DNA of 64,000 nt from CAZTAO01 sp964611645 (GCA_964611645.1 CAZTAO010000011.1:1-64000); one strand, 5' to 3'. Shown: positions 16,713 through 25,542, counted from the stretch's first letter. Notes: a model not told the origin generated them from the letters alone. Program-made: numbers and translations.

Positions 16713-17834
16713 CGCGTAGTCCAGCGCCGCGCGGTACATGCAGTCTACTGATGCAGGAGCGACGTCGACCTGTATGTTGTGCGCGGGGGCAAAGATGAAC
16801 CCGCCGGTCCCCTTTGGCTGCATCGCGTCGATCAGGTCTGCGACTGCCGCCTCTATCCGATGCCTGTCGTTGGATGGCAGGACTTCCTGCGTATCCAGCC
16901 CACCGTGGAAGACAGCCCTTTCGCCAAAGTCGTCCTTGAGCCTGGATGGGTCCATTCCCGCTGCGGCTGGTTGGATGGGGTTGATGATACGGACTCCCGA
17001 ATCCAGCATGTCAGGGACAATGTCGTATACCGCGCCGCAGGTGTGGTGCATGTATGCGGCGTCGGTGAACTCGGCGGTGTATCTGATCCGCTCTCTGAAA
17101 TAGGGCATCACGAACTCCCGCCACATCGCCGGAGACATAAGTAGCGACTTCTGGGTACCGAAATCGTCACCGCTGGTAGTCAGGTGAATCCATCTGCCCA
17201 GCCTGCCGTAGTATCGCTTGATGACCATCTTCTGGAAATCGAGAATCTTGCCGAACAGCAGGTGTACGGTCTCAGGGTCCGCTGCCATCATCAACAGTAT
17301 GTCATCGTACCCGCACAGCCAGCAGGCCAGCTCCAGCACCCCGAATACGGGGTGCTCCGCAACAACCACATACGGGGACTGCGAGAACAGCTTCTCAGCT
17401 TGGGCGCAGGCTGCGTCTATAATTGCTTCGGGAAACCCGGACTCGTCGGGGAACTCATAGCGGGCAATCTCGTCCTTTGAAGCGCCGGCCAGCGGGTGGC
17501 CGACCTGCTCCCAATACAAACCGCTGAATTCCCAGCGTATCCCCAGCCAGTCTACGCTCTCGGTATCGGAGATTACGCGCTCGCGGCCTGTCCCAAACGA
17601 GACCAAATCCCCCACCCTGCGGAAGTCTATGTCGTAGTGTTCCAGGATGCGACGGTCGAACTTGCCGTAGTCGCTTGGCGCATCGCCCTCAAGTCCCAGA
17701 TACGCGGCCAAAGCAGCGACCGAGGACTCACCGTCCATAGTCGACTGCGGGGTGCCCCCGAGGTCTATGGGGCACCTGTCGACTGGTTTGTGCTCAAGCG
17801 TGCATCTGAAGCGTTCCCTGTACGCGCTGCCCAT
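16704..17834 (-). CDS. URO-D superfamily protein (methyltransferase-branch motif)
   Basis: A 376-residue URO-D superfamily protein. It begins MGSAYRERFRCTLEHKPVDRCPIDLGG, carries SGDDFGTQKSLLMSP, and has MHHTCGAVYDIVPDMLDSGVRIINPIQP, with the His-x-Cys pair expected for zinc in the methyltransferase branch, then FHGGLDTQEVLPSND and FIFAPAHNIQVDV. It is not a canonical HemE. The start lies 9 bases after the stop of the permease gene, so it is part of that importer operon; AGGAG overlaps the permease end. Its last residues and stop come from an intergenic repeat. Reaction unknown. Confidence 0.85.
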   Translation of the reverse strand: MGSAYRERFRCTLEHKPVDRCPIDLGGTPQSTMDGESSVAALAAYLGLEGDAPSDYGKFDRRILEHYDIDFRRVGDLVSFGTGRERVISDTESVDWLGIRWEFSGLYWEQVGHPLAGASKDEIARYEFPDESGFPEAIIDAACAQAEKLFSQSPYVVVAEHPVFGVLELACWLCGYDDILLMMAADPETVHLLFGKILDFQKMVIKRYYGRLGRWIHLTTSGDDFGTQKSLLMSPAMWREFVMPYFRERIRYTAEFTDAAYMHHTCGAVYDIVPDMLDSGVRIINPIQPAAAGMDPSRLKDDFGERAVFHGGLDTQEVLPSNDRHRIEAAVADLIDAMQPKGTGGFIFAPAHNIQVDVAPASVDCMYRAALDYASC

Positions 17835-17843
17835 GGCCGACGA

Positions 17844-19715
17844 CTACTTCTCCTGCGGCACGATTATGCCGCGCAGGATCACGTTCTGGCTGGCTATGAA
17901 CACTATCAGGGTTGGCACGGCCGCAATGAGCAGCGCTGCGTAGCTGACCGCCATGTGGGCGTTTGTCTGCAACCTGTAGAGCCAGACCATAAGTGTCCAC
18001 ATACTCTGGTCCTGGCACACGGTGAATGCGTACATAAACATACCGTACGCGCCTGTGAAAGCGCCCAACGCAAGGACCGCCAGAATCGGCTTGGAGAGGG
18101 CCATGGTGATCTTCCAGAACATCACCCACTCGCTCGCGCCGTCCAGGGAAGCCGATTCGTAAAGCTCCCTGGGAAGGCTGTCGAAGAAGCCTTTGAGCAG
18201 GAAGATCGAGTACCCACTGGCAACACCCGGCAGGAACAGCGCCCAGAAGGTGTTCAGCAGGCCCAACTGCTTGAGCAGGAGGAAGTTAGGGATCATTGTG
18301 ACAACCGCCGGGAATGCCGTTGTTGCCATCATGAAGAGCAGTATCTTGTAGGTCGATGGCAGAGCGTAGCGACTCATAGCATAGGCCGCGATGGGGTTCA
18401 CAGTCAGCGCAACCACAACCGCAAGCAGGCAGAACATGAATGTGTTGAACACCCCCCTGCCGTGGAGGAGCACGTAGTTGATAACCATCGAGTAGTTGCG
18501 GACCATGAACTCTTTGCGTATGTCCCAACCGTGGGCCTGATTGGTGGCCCAGTCTGATTCAAAGACCGGCGCATCCACCGTGGCGAAGGAGGTGTAGCTG
18601 GTACCCAAAGACCGATTCAGCTTCTCGATAGAACCGTACTTGGCCTGCAGGCTCTTTCGGAACAAAAAGTCCGGGCCGGTGATGCTCAGGTATTTCGGGT
18701 CACCCTTCTTCACAAACAGGTCCATATCAACCACGGACGGGGCCACGATACTTTTGTTCGTGGGGAACTGCAGTTGATCGAAGCTTGTCACGGCGCCATC
18801 GTAAGCATCGTCGAGGACCTTCGAATCATTGTTATATTTCCCCCGAATCATAGCCCGGTAATCTCCGATAGCTTCCGGGGCGATGTTCACGAACACCAGA
18901 TTCAGGTTCACTCGAACGAACTCCAGCCAGTCGGCGCGCTCCATCCCACCCGCCGGCACGCGCTGGGGCAGGATGATCTCACGGTAGCTCTTGTAGTTGG
19001 TGCCGTGGAGACCATTGTAGTCCTTGATATCCGAGCCGTACTTAAGTGAGAGGAAATTGAAGCGGTATATATCCTGGACTGACTGGTATATCCTGTGCCA
19101 CGGCTCCTGCTGCTGCTTGAAACGCAGGAAGAAGTCGTTTGGAACCCCCGGAGCGGCAATGTAACGCTTATCAATAAAGCGCTCTCTGGTCGGCGCGGCA
19201 TAGAACCAGGCTATCACAGTGCTGTTGAAGCTGCGGTTGTAGGCGTCGAGGTCGCCCTTGAACTCCTTCGCCGCGAAATCCATGTATCTTCGCTGCATCA
19301 GCGGCATAAACTTGCCGGTCAAGGAATACTGCTGACCAAGCTGCCAGTAATACACGGGCAACTTCTCGCTCCCGAGGAACGCCCTCCATTCCTCGACCAG
19401 CTTGGTTTTGGGGTTGGTTGGCGGCTTGATGTCGCGAAAAGTGTCAAGTCCCTGACCGGTGCAGGAGTTGAAGAGAACAAGATCCTCATAGTATCGCGCC
19501 TGCTCGTACTTGGAAAAGAGCATCGATTCGTCGTAGAAGTATCGAGGGATGACGTCGTAATCCACCGAATCGACCTCGCTCTTAAAAGACCCGCTGATCA
19601 TGACCATGAACGGGTAGACCATCGTCACCGCCCCGAGGGTCAGCACCAGGTAGATCAGGAATACCTGCAGGCGGAGGTTCCAGGAGCCTCTTCGGACTTG
19701 GCTGATGATAGGCAT
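17844..19715 (-). CDS. MalG-type ABC permease with giant extracytoplasmic insert
   Basis: A 623-residue permease; normal family length is about 280. TM1 lies at about 17-43 and TM2 at about 421-449 (FNTFMFCLLAVVVALTVNPIAAYAMSRY). The remaining MalG core follows, with the EAA loop RELYESASLDGASEWVMFWK at 516-535. Between TM1 and TM2 lie about 375 extra residues, predicted outside the membrane. They contain four degenerate repeats about 70 residues apart with pattern KYG..I..LN..LGT.Y.SF (near 150, 226, 293 and 359; best copy AKYGSIEKLNRSLGTSYTSF). The start is the ATG at 19715, 8 bases after GGGAGG. It follows the fused binding-protein gene by one base. The insert may contact substrate or the tethered binding protein. 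Confidence 0.88.
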   Translation of the reverse strand: MPIISQVRRGSWNLRLQVFLIYLVLTLGAVTMVYPFMVMISGSFKSEVDSVDYDVIPRYFYDESMLFSKYEQARYYEDLVLFNSCTGQGLDTFRDIKPPTNPKTKLVEEWRAFLGSEKLPVYYWQLGQQYSLTGKFMPLMQRRYMDFAAKEFKGDLDAYNRSFNSTVIAWFYAAPTRERFIDKRYIAAPGVPNDFFLRFKQQQEPWHRIYQSVQDIYRFNFLSLKYGSDIKDYNGLHGTNYKSYREIILPQRVPAGGMERADWLEFVRVNLNLVFVNIAPEAIGDYRAMIRGKYNNDSKVLDDAYDGAVTSFDQLQFPTNKSIVAPSVVDMDLFVKKGDPKYLSITGPDFLFRKSLQAKYGSIEKLNRSLGTSYTSFATVDAPVFESDWATNQAHGWDIRKEFMVRNYSMVINYVLLHGRGVFNTFMFCLLAVVVALTVNPIAAYAMSRYALPSTYKILLFMMATTAFPAVVTMIPNFLLLKQLGLLNTFWALFLPGVASGYSIFLLKGFFDSLPRELYESASLDGASEWVMFWKITMALSKPILAVLALGAFTGAYGMFMYAFTVCQDQSMWTLMVWLYRLQTNAHMAVSYAALLIAAVPTLIVFIASQNVILRGIIVPQEK

Positions 19716-19716
19716 C

Positions 19717-22116
19717 CTATTTACCTCCCGCACTGAATGTCATATTGGAGAGTCGCTTCATCTGATAGGCCGTGAAGCCAAGGAGAAGCAGACCCATCAG
19801 CCACCCGATGGCGGCCGCCCTGCCAAACTTCAGGAACAGGAACGCGTTGTAGAAGACCTCCAGGCCGAGGACGTGGGTGGCGAAGTTGGGGCCGCCATTT
19901 GTCATCAGCAGCACGAAGTCCGCCGAGTTGAATGCGCCGATGAATGCTCCGGTGAGGTTGATGATGATGAGCGGTTTCATCATTGGTATGGTTACTCGCC
20001 ATATCTTAGTGAGTGTGCCCGCGCCATCTAGGTCTGCAGCCTCATATAGCTCATCGGGAACGCTTTTGAGCGCCGCCAGATAAATCAGGCACCCAGGCCC
20101 CATTCCGGCCCACACAGTTGGGATGATAACACAAAGCATTGCCAGCGAAGGGTTCGACAGCCACGCCTGCTCACTTATGTGGAACAACGAAAGCACTTTG
20201 TTTAGCATACCGGCAGCAGAGGGGTCGTAGAAGTTCTTCCACATAAACATAACCACCGTGCCGGAGACCACCGCCGGCAGGTAGAACAGGACTCTGTAGA
20301 GAATCTTGAGCCTCGGCACCTCCGCCAGGAAGATGGCCAGCACAATAGGGGCCACGAAGCCAAGCCCTATCCACAGGCCGACGTAGTAGAGCGTGACCAG
20401 CAGGGAGTGCCAGAAGAAGCCGTCGAAGAGCACGTCCGCGAAGTTGTCCAGCCATATCACAGACGATCCGCCCATGATGCGGTAGTCGTAGAACGCTATC
20501 GCCGCGCCGCGTATCAGGGGCACATACTGCCACACCGCTATCGAGGCAACAGAAGGAAGAAGAATGACATACGCCAGCCAGTACTTGCGGAACTGCCAGG
20601 CCCCCCTGCCCTCACCGGGCGGTGGCGAGAACACCTTCATCAGGTATCTGAAGACCAGGGCGAATGCAAGGACCATAACGATCGCGACGATGAACGCAAT
20701 TACTCGCCGCACCTTCATCACATTCTCCGGGACATACTCCAGCAGGACGGCACTGGCGTTGCCCATGCTGCCGTCCAGCAGTTGCTTTATACGCGGCAGC
20801 GCTTCCTCGGGTGGCTTGTTGCCGAGCTTATCGGCCAGTATCTGTTCTATCGGCCTGTCCATGACAGAGTAGACAGTCGAGCAGTTCTGCCCGTAAGGCT
20901 CCGGATTGCCATGCTTCATGGCAAAGTTCAGGGTATCTTCCCAACCCCTGGGAACGTATTTTACATACTCGCCATACCCATATTTGCGGAGGTAGGCAGG
21001 ATTAACAAAGCCGCCAAAACCATTTTCCACATATACGGCGGTCCGGATGGCTCTGGCCTCGGGGCCGTCCCAGAACCACATAAGTCGAAAAGCAGCTTCG
21101 CGGGTCTTGGGGTCTGTGGTTCCGGCATATAGCCCCATCATAGTGGAATTGAGTTCGCTGCCGAAGTTGCCTCTGCCGTCACCAGGTACCGGCGCGATGC
21201 CTACCAGGAATGGGTCGATGTTGGCGATCATCTTGTCGTCGAGGTAGTTGAACATCATGCCAATCTCGCCGCGCTCAAACTTCTGGCCGTAGTCGGACCC
21301 CTGATAGGCGGTACCGCGAATCGTTTTGCCGTTCTTCCGGAACTCGCCATGGTGAAGTTGCGCGAAGTAGTGGGCAGACCGAACACCGGCGTCGCTGTTA
21401 TAGGTAAGTTTCCAGTTTCCCTGGCTGTCCTCCACCATCGCTTTGCCGCCGGAACTGGAAAGGAACGTGTACCACTCCCACGATATGTTAGCCGAAGACA
21501 TGCCTATTGCATAGATGCCCTTGTCTGGGTTGGTAATCTTCCGGGCGTAGTCCAGCAATTCGGCATAATCTTTTGGGGGCTTTTCCGGATCCAGTCCGGC
21601 CTTGCGAAAGACATCTTTGCGGTAGAACAGTGATCGGACCAGTATTCCGTAAGGCACCGAGTAGTAGTGTTTCTTGCCATCCGGCCCCCGCCGGTAGACA
21701 ACAGGCCTGATGGACGGGATGAAGCGCTCGTTGACCTCTTCGGGAGGCAGCTTCTCTATGAACTCATCCAGAGGCTGCACAATGCCCTGGCGGATATAGC
21801 TGTCGCTCTGCCGCAGGTTGACGTAGATGATATCTGGAGAAGTCCCTCCGGCGACCGCCATCAGCGGGCCGGTATCCATGTCCAGCGCCATACCGGTTCC
21901 GGTTGCGATGTCGATATTGGGATACTTCTTCTGGAAGGCCTCAAGAACAGCGATGTCGGCCTTGGCAGAGACATTGGAGGATGTGCCATCCACCGCGAAG
22001 AATATCTTGAGTTTGATCCTTTGGTTGGTGGCATCATCAGCCGCCAGACATAAGGATGACAGCAGCGCGGCAGCGACCACGAACACAACCACGGATAGGG
22101 CCAGAAAAGAGCGCAT
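19717..22116 (-). CDS. Fused ABC solute-binding protein and MalF-type permease
   Basis: A 799-residue fusion with the same layout as the protein at 8951-11263 but clearly diverged. Signal sequence 1-25 (VVVFVVAAALLSSLCLA-ADD); solute-binding domain to about 460 (FQKKYPNIDIATGTG, YSVPYGILVRSLFYRKDVFRKAGLD, KPPKDYAELLDYARKIT); membrane crossing at about 468-488 (RRVIAFIVAIVMVLAFALVF); MalF-type permease to the end, with the EAA loop DELYEAADLDGAGTLTKIW near 688. It heads the minus-strand operon behind a strong promoter (22139-22167) and has GGAGG before the ATG. The partner is the insert-bearing permease at 17844. No ATPase gene is close by. Confidence 0.9.
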   Translation of the reverse strand: MRSFLALSVVVFVVAAALLSSLCLAADDATNQRIKLKIFFAVDGTSSNVSAKADIAVLEAFQKKYPNIDIATGTGMALDMDTGPLMAVAGGTSPDIIYVNLRQSDSYIRQGIVQPLDEFIEKLPPEEVNERFIPSIRPVVYRRGPDGKKHYYSVPYGILVRSLFYRKDVFRKAGLDPEKPPKDYAELLDYARKITNPDKGIYAIGMSSANISWEWYTFLSSSGGKAMVEDSQGNWKLTYNSDAGVRSAHYFAQLHHGEFRKNGKTIRGTAYQGSDYGQKFERGEIGMMFNYLDDKMIANIDPFLVGIAPVPGDGRGNFGSELNSTMMGLYAGTTDPKTREAAFRLMWFWDGPEARAIRTAVYVENGFGGFVNPAYLRKYGYGEYVKYVPRGWEDTLNFAMKHGNPEPYGQNCSTVYSVMDRPIEQILADKLGNKPPEEALPRIKQLLDGSMGNASAVLLEYVPENVMKVRRVIAFIVAIVMVLAFALVFRYLMKVFSPPPGEGRGAWQFRKYWLAYVILLPSVASIAVWQYVPLIRGAAIAFYDYRIMGGSSVIWLDNFADVLFDGFFWHSLLVTLYYVGLWIGLGFVAPIVLAIFLAEVPRLKILYRVLFYLPAVVSGTVVMFMWKNFYDPSAAGMLNKVLSLFHISEQAWLSNPSLAMLCVIIPTVWAGMGPGCLIYLAALKSVPDELYEAADLDGAGTLTKIWRVTIPMMKPLIIINLTGAFIGAFNSADFVLLMTNGGPNFATHVLGLEVFYNAFLFLKFGRAAAIGWLMGLLLLGFTAYQMKRLSNMTFSAGGK

Positions 22117-22138
22117 TTGTGACTACCTCCGACACTGG

Positions 22139-22167
22139 ATTATACAGGTGTACAGCCTCAGAGTCAA
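22139..22167 (-). promoter_or_regulatory. Promoter of the second transporter operon
   Basis: On the minus strand TTGACT (complement of 22162-22167) and a perfect TATAAT (complement of 22139-22144) are 17 bases apart. The ATG at 22116 follows closely, giving a leader of only about 15-20 bases that contains GGAGG. Confidence 0.78.
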
Positions 22168-22406
22168 ACTTGTGGCGTCAGTTGCATGCACACTACCGAA
22201 GACTTTGAGACAAGTGTTTGCTTCGGGCCTTGTCTTGATGAAACCTCTCGCCGGATCTGCGACAAAAAGGCCAGTGTACACGTCGAATTGGAACAGCTTC
22301 GTCAAAAGAAGGGTATTGTAAGTATAGGAAATACCGTACATGTCCGCTTCGTTCGCTAAAATGTCACCAATATGCCTGACGCTTGAGGATGACATGTCCC
22401 GCGGAT
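22168..22406. other. Intergenic spacer between divergent promoters
   Basis: With the flanking promoters, this is part of a 362-base gap between the divergent transporter operon and pilT-like gene. A 96-codon minus-strand frame spans it but overlaps the operon promoter and has no recognisable product or ribosome site. I see no RNA gene. Confidence 0.4.
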
Positions 22407-22435
22407 TTGACACTCGTCAGGCACGATGGTACTAT
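22407..22435 (+). promoter_or_regulatory. Promoter of the pilT-like gene
   Basis: TTGACA (22407-22412) and TACTAT (22430-22435) with 17-base spacing, 44 bases before the start codon at 22479. Confidence 0.72.
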
Positions 22436-22478
22436 GGATTTACGAAGAAGCCCTTCGGGGTGGGAGGCGCTTTCATAA

Positions 22479-23711
22479 ATGGACATCATGAAACTTCTTG
22501 ATTATGTAGTGACCGAGGACGGTTCGGACCTGCACTGCATTTGCGGGGAGCCGCCCACTGTACGTCTACACGGACGCATGGCCAAGGTCCCCGGCTACGA
22601 GGATCTGCTGCCCGAGCACACAGAAGCGATGGTTAAACAGATCATCAGCCGGGACAAGTGGCAGGAACTGCAGACAGAGCGCGGCGCGGACTTCGGCTTC
22701 GCGTTCGGAGACAGGGCAAGGTTCAGGGTGGCGTCTTTCTTCCAGAAAGGCACCATCGCCATCACCCTCCGACAGATTCCCAACAGGCTGCTGACCTTCG
22801 AGCAGATTGGCCTCGAAGAGCACATAAAGAAGCTGTGTTGGGAGCCTAGAGGCTTGGTGCTGGTGGTTGGCCCTACAGGAAGCGGCAAAACAACCACTCT
22901 CGCCACAATGATCGACTATATCAACACAAACCGCGACTGCCATATTATCACCATCGAAGACCCTATCGAATACTACCACAACCACAAAGTCTCGGTTGTG
23001 AGCCAGAGGGAAGTCGGCATTGACGTGCCATCGTTCGATATTGGGGTTATCAAGTCCCTGCGGCAGGACCCCGATGTTATCCTGGTTGGAGAAATGAGAG
23101 ACCTTTCCACGATCTCGGCTGCGGTCCGAGCGGCGGAAACGGGCCACCTTGTTTTCTCCACACTGCACACCACCGGCGCGGCCAGAACAGTGGACAGAAT
23201 TGTAGACGTGTTCCCGGTCGATCAGCAGGCGCAGATTCGGACCCAGCTCGCGGGAAACTTGAAAGCGGTTATCTCGCAAGTCCTCATCCCGAAAATCGGG
23301 GGCAAGGGAAGAGTGGCGGCGTTCGAGATTATGATTGCCACGACCGCCATCGCCGCCAACATCCGGGACTCGAAAACTACCTCCATCACCTCATCCATCC
23401 AGACGGGTATGCGGGAAGGCATGAAGCTGCTGGACGACTCTCTGCGAGAGCTGTTCCAGAAGGGCTTGATCGACCGCGACGAGATGCTTAGACTTGCCGA
23501 GCGGCCGGATGAGATTCTGGAGAAGATGGGTGAGAGGAAGGCCGGCAAACTGGGTACAAGCGACCCGGCGGCCACCCAACAGAGTGTCCCGCAGTCTGTG
23601 CCTCCACGCGATGACCAGCCGGCACAACCCGGAGGACAACCCAGGCAGCCGGGCCAGCAGCCAAGGCCACCACAACCGCCGCAGAGGGGCTTCTTCGGGC
23701 AGAAGAAGTAG
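22479..23711 (+). CDS. PilT-family twitching motility ATPase
   Basis: Cytoplasmic secretion ATPase of the PilT/PilU type, which powers retraction of type IV pili. Motifs: Walker A VGPTGSGKTTTLATMIDYIN (around residue 130), the Asp box IITIEDPIEYYH, Walker B DPDVILVGEMRDLSTISAA, and the His box GHLVFSTLHTTGAARTVDRIVDVFP. The AIRNLIRE-type retraction motif is changed to NIRDSKTTSITSSIQTG. The protein has 410 residues, with about 60 extra at the C-terminus rich in P, Q and G. The two prepilin-like genes in this window are possible but unproven clients. A good promoter precedes it and an intrinsic terminator follows. Confidence 0.92.
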   Translation: MDIMKLLDYVVTEDGSDLHCICGEPPTVRLHGRMAKVPGYEDLLPEHTEAMVKQIISRDKWQELQTERGADFGFAFGDRARFRVASFFQKGTIAITLRQIPNRLLTFEQIGLEEHIKKLCWEPRGLVLVVGPTGSGKTTTLATMIDYINTNRDCHIITIEDPIEYYHNHKVSVVSQREVGIDVPSFDIGVIKSLRQDPDVILVGEMRDLSTISAAVRAAETGHLVFSTLHTTGAARTVDRIVDVFPVDQQAQIRTQLAGNLKAVISQVLIPKIGGKGRVAAFEIMIATTAIAANIRDSKTTSITSSIQTGMREGMKLLDDSLRELFQKGLIDRDEMLRLAERPDEILEKMGERKAGKLGTSDPAATQQSVPQSVPPRDDQPAQPGGQPRQPGQQPRPPQPPQRGFFGQKK

Positions 23712-23745
23712 CCAACGCGTCTGTCCGGATCACTGATACCAAGAA

Positions 23746-23774
23746 CGCCCGACCTTCAGCAGGTCGGGCGTTTT
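23746..23774 (+). terminator. Intrinsic terminator after the pilT-like gene
   Basis: CGCCCGACCT (23746-23755) pairs perfectly with AGGTCGGGCG (23761-23770) over a 5-base loop, followed by TTTTGT. It may also serve the convergent minus-strand gene ending at 23804, whose side has GTTCTT. Confidence 0.88.
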
Positions 23775-23803
23775 GTCATATCTGGTATAGTCTCAGGCAG
23801 CGC

Positions 23804-24481
23804 CTACGGCCAGGAGGTATCCGGGTAGAGCTTGCCTACCTCAACCGCAGCGCTTCCCCAGAAGCTTGCAGCCTTGGTGGCTTTGACGTGGCCGTCGCAG
23901 AAGCCGACGTTGCACATCTCGGAGTGCCTGTCGATCGGAACGCTCAGATTGCCCCAGGTGGCCGTGTAAAGTATGGCGTATTTCCAGCCCACCGGGTTCT
24001 GGTCAACCAGCATCACGTATGCGGCCGGCTCAGGGATCATATTCTCACTGATGGGCGCGGGGGTGTGGCCGCGCTTCCAATAAAGGTGGCCATTGCTCGC
24101 GTAGCTCAGCTCGCGCCTGGTCGCCGAGGCTCCGTAGCTTGGACAGGTGTACAGGTCCTTGGACTTCACGTACGGGTGGATCAGCCCTTCGGGGCGGACG
24201 TCCGTGTTGTTGGGATACTCGGCGTTGTGGCTGTAGATCTTGAAGAACCACTCTTGGTGGGTGTCCGCCGTATTATTCTCGATGAGGGGCGGATAGCACT
24301 GGTCGTAGTCCTGCATGTACATCAGGACTCCCATCGTCATCTGCTTCAGGTTGCTCTGGCACGACGCCTGCCGCGCCTTCTCTCTTGCTTTCGCAAAGAC
24401 AGGGAAAAGGATCGCCGCCAAAATCGCGATGATCGCTATGACTACCAACAACTCGATCAGGGTGAAACCTTTCCTTCTCAT
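23804..24481 (-). CDS. Prepilin-type N-terminal/H-X9-DG protein (DUF1559-like)
   Basis: A 225-residue secreted pilin-like protein, paralogous to 6063-6791. MRRKGFTLIELLVVIAIIAILAAI is a type IV prepilin leader and helix, followed by FPVFAKAREKARQASCQSN and the H-x9-DG tail (HSEMCNVGFCDGHVKA). The ATG is preceded by a purine-rich ribosome site (AGGAGAG). It stands alone, convergent with the pilT-like gene. Whether it is assembled into pili or is a surface protein sharing the leader is unknown. Confidence 0.88.
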   Translation of the reverse strand: MRRKGFTLIELLVVIAIIAILAAILFPVFAKAREKARQASCQSNLKQMTMGVLMYMQDYDQCYPPLIENNTADTHQEWFFKIYSHNAEYPNNTDVRPEGLIHPYVKSKDLYTCPSYGASATRRELSYASNGHLYWKRGHTPAPISENMIPEPAAYVMLVDQNPVGWKYAILYTATWGNLSVPIDRHSEMCNVGFCDGHVKATKAASFWGSAAVEVGKLYPDTSWP

Positions 24482-24683
24482 CTTTCTCTCCTATCGCCTA
24501 ATTGGTGTTACGATACTACTTGCTCTGAAGCTGCATTCCGTGAATGCAGAGCGCGATTACGCACCACATCACCCCTTTCTATCTGGCTGTTGCTGCCTGG
24601 CGCTCGGACTGCTGTGAAGCACGGCTTCCGCCGTTCGCCCGCAGCGCGCTCAGGATAGCTTTGGTTATTCGCCGGACGAATTC

Positions 24684-25307
24684 TCACATACACCGCTCGG
24701 CCTCGTCCGGGTCGTGGGCGGCTATCGCGTCAACGACGGGCCGAAATTCGATGCGCCGATCACTTTGCGGATAGTTCTCCCAGATGCGTTCCTCGAATTC
24801 GGGGATGTTGACCGTAAATGGCTTGAGCTGGTAGGACTCCCATATCTGGAAGAGCAGCGGGTTGCCACAGTTGCACATAATGTAGTGGTGGAACTCCGCC
24901 GCGAGCTCGTTGCGCATATCGCGGTCGAGGCCGTCCCAGTCATTCTCCCTCCGAGTCTCTATGGCGCTGAGGTGAGCTATCTGCCAGCCTGTCATGTTCA
25001 TGGCCGCAAGCCGCGCGCCCATGCCCTGGATCACTTCACGGACTTCGTGGTGGTGAAGAATATCTTCGGCCTGGTAGTCCTCAAGGTAGCGGACTTGCTT
25101 GCTGCAGAATGTTCCACCATCCACCAGGAGTCCGTCGAACTGCAGGCGGAGCATCGCCTCGCGAACGGGCATACGGCTGACGTTCATCATCTTGGCGATC
25201 TTCGCTTCCGAGAGTTTCTGGCCGGGCGGAAACTCGCCGCCAAGAACCTTGTCCTTGACGAACTGGTACACCTCATCCGACTTCATACCATCTCTCACGA
25301 CTGCCAT
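24684..25307 (-). CDS. GntR-family (FadR-like) transcriptional regulator
   Basis: DNA-binding repressor-type protein of 207 residues. Start ATG at 25307 (MAVVRDGMKSDEVYQFV) follows AGGAAAG; a start at 25349 is less likely because it lies inside the proposed operator. The winged-helix domain is clear: GEFPPGQKLSEAKIAKMMNVSRMPVREAMLRL. An FCD-type effector domain follows (HHHEVREVIQGMGARLAAM, EFHHYIMCNCGNPLL), but the usual Glu-His pair before the last helices is EF, and the protein stops at AERCM, short of the final metal-binding His. It is therefore truncated or has changed effector binding. It lies at the end of the large carbohydrate cluster on the same strand and may control it. Confidence 0.85.
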   Translation of the reverse strand: MAVVRDGMKSDEVYQFVKDKVLGGEFPPGQKLSEAKIAKMMNVSRMPVREAMLRLQFDGLLVDGGTFCSKQVRYLEDYQAEDILHHHEVREVIQGMGARLAAMNMTGWQIAHLSAIETRRENDWDGLDRDMRNELAAEFHHYIMCNCGNPLLFQIWESYQLKPFTVNIPEFEERIWENYPQSDRRIEFRPVVDAIAAHDPDEAERCM

Positions 25308-25347
25308 TCGTACTTTCCTGTTGCGAAGATGCCAATGTTGCGGGGGC

Positions 25348-25379
25348 ATAGTATGCTATATGCAGGAATGGTATACTAT
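25348..25379. promoter_or_regulatory. Candidate GntR operator (inverted repeat)
   Basis: ATAGTATGCTAT (25348-25359) and ATGGTATACTAT (25368-25379) are inverted partners with outer arms ATAGTAT and ATACTAT. The site is about 40 bases before the regulator's start, where autoregulation would act, and overlaps the -10-like TATACC on the minus strand. Confidence 0.5.
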
Positions 25380-25469
25380 TTTCCGGGGCGTGTCAAGGGC
25401 TTCTCGTGGATTATTATCACTATTTGGGGGGGTGGAACACTTGGAAAGATCAGAATGCACTTGCGCGGT

Positions 25470-25498
25470 ATCCCTCCAGGTAGGATACCTGGAGGGAT
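25470..25498. repeat. Palindromic repeat, ATCCCTCCAGGT family, copy 1
   Basis: ATCCCTCCAGGTA (25470-25482) and TACCTGGAGGGAT (25486-25498), perfect 13-base arms with a 3-base centre. It lies between the GntR gene and the DUF4091 gene. Four other copies are in the window (44176, 52915, 58740, 58790). Confidence 0.88.
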
Positions 25499-25542
25499 GT
25501 TCTTCTGTGGTTTCGGCTCAGGGGGACATTCGCCCTCCCGCT

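Noticed and set aside
22123..22413. A 96-codon minus-strand frame upstream of the SBP-permease fusion
   Set aside because: It overlaps the operon promoter (22139-22167) and has no family or ribosome site.
24508..24693. A frameshifted continuation of the GntR regulator in another frame
   Set aside because: The alternative frames after the stop do not encode the missing FCD helix or a metal-binding His in the right place.
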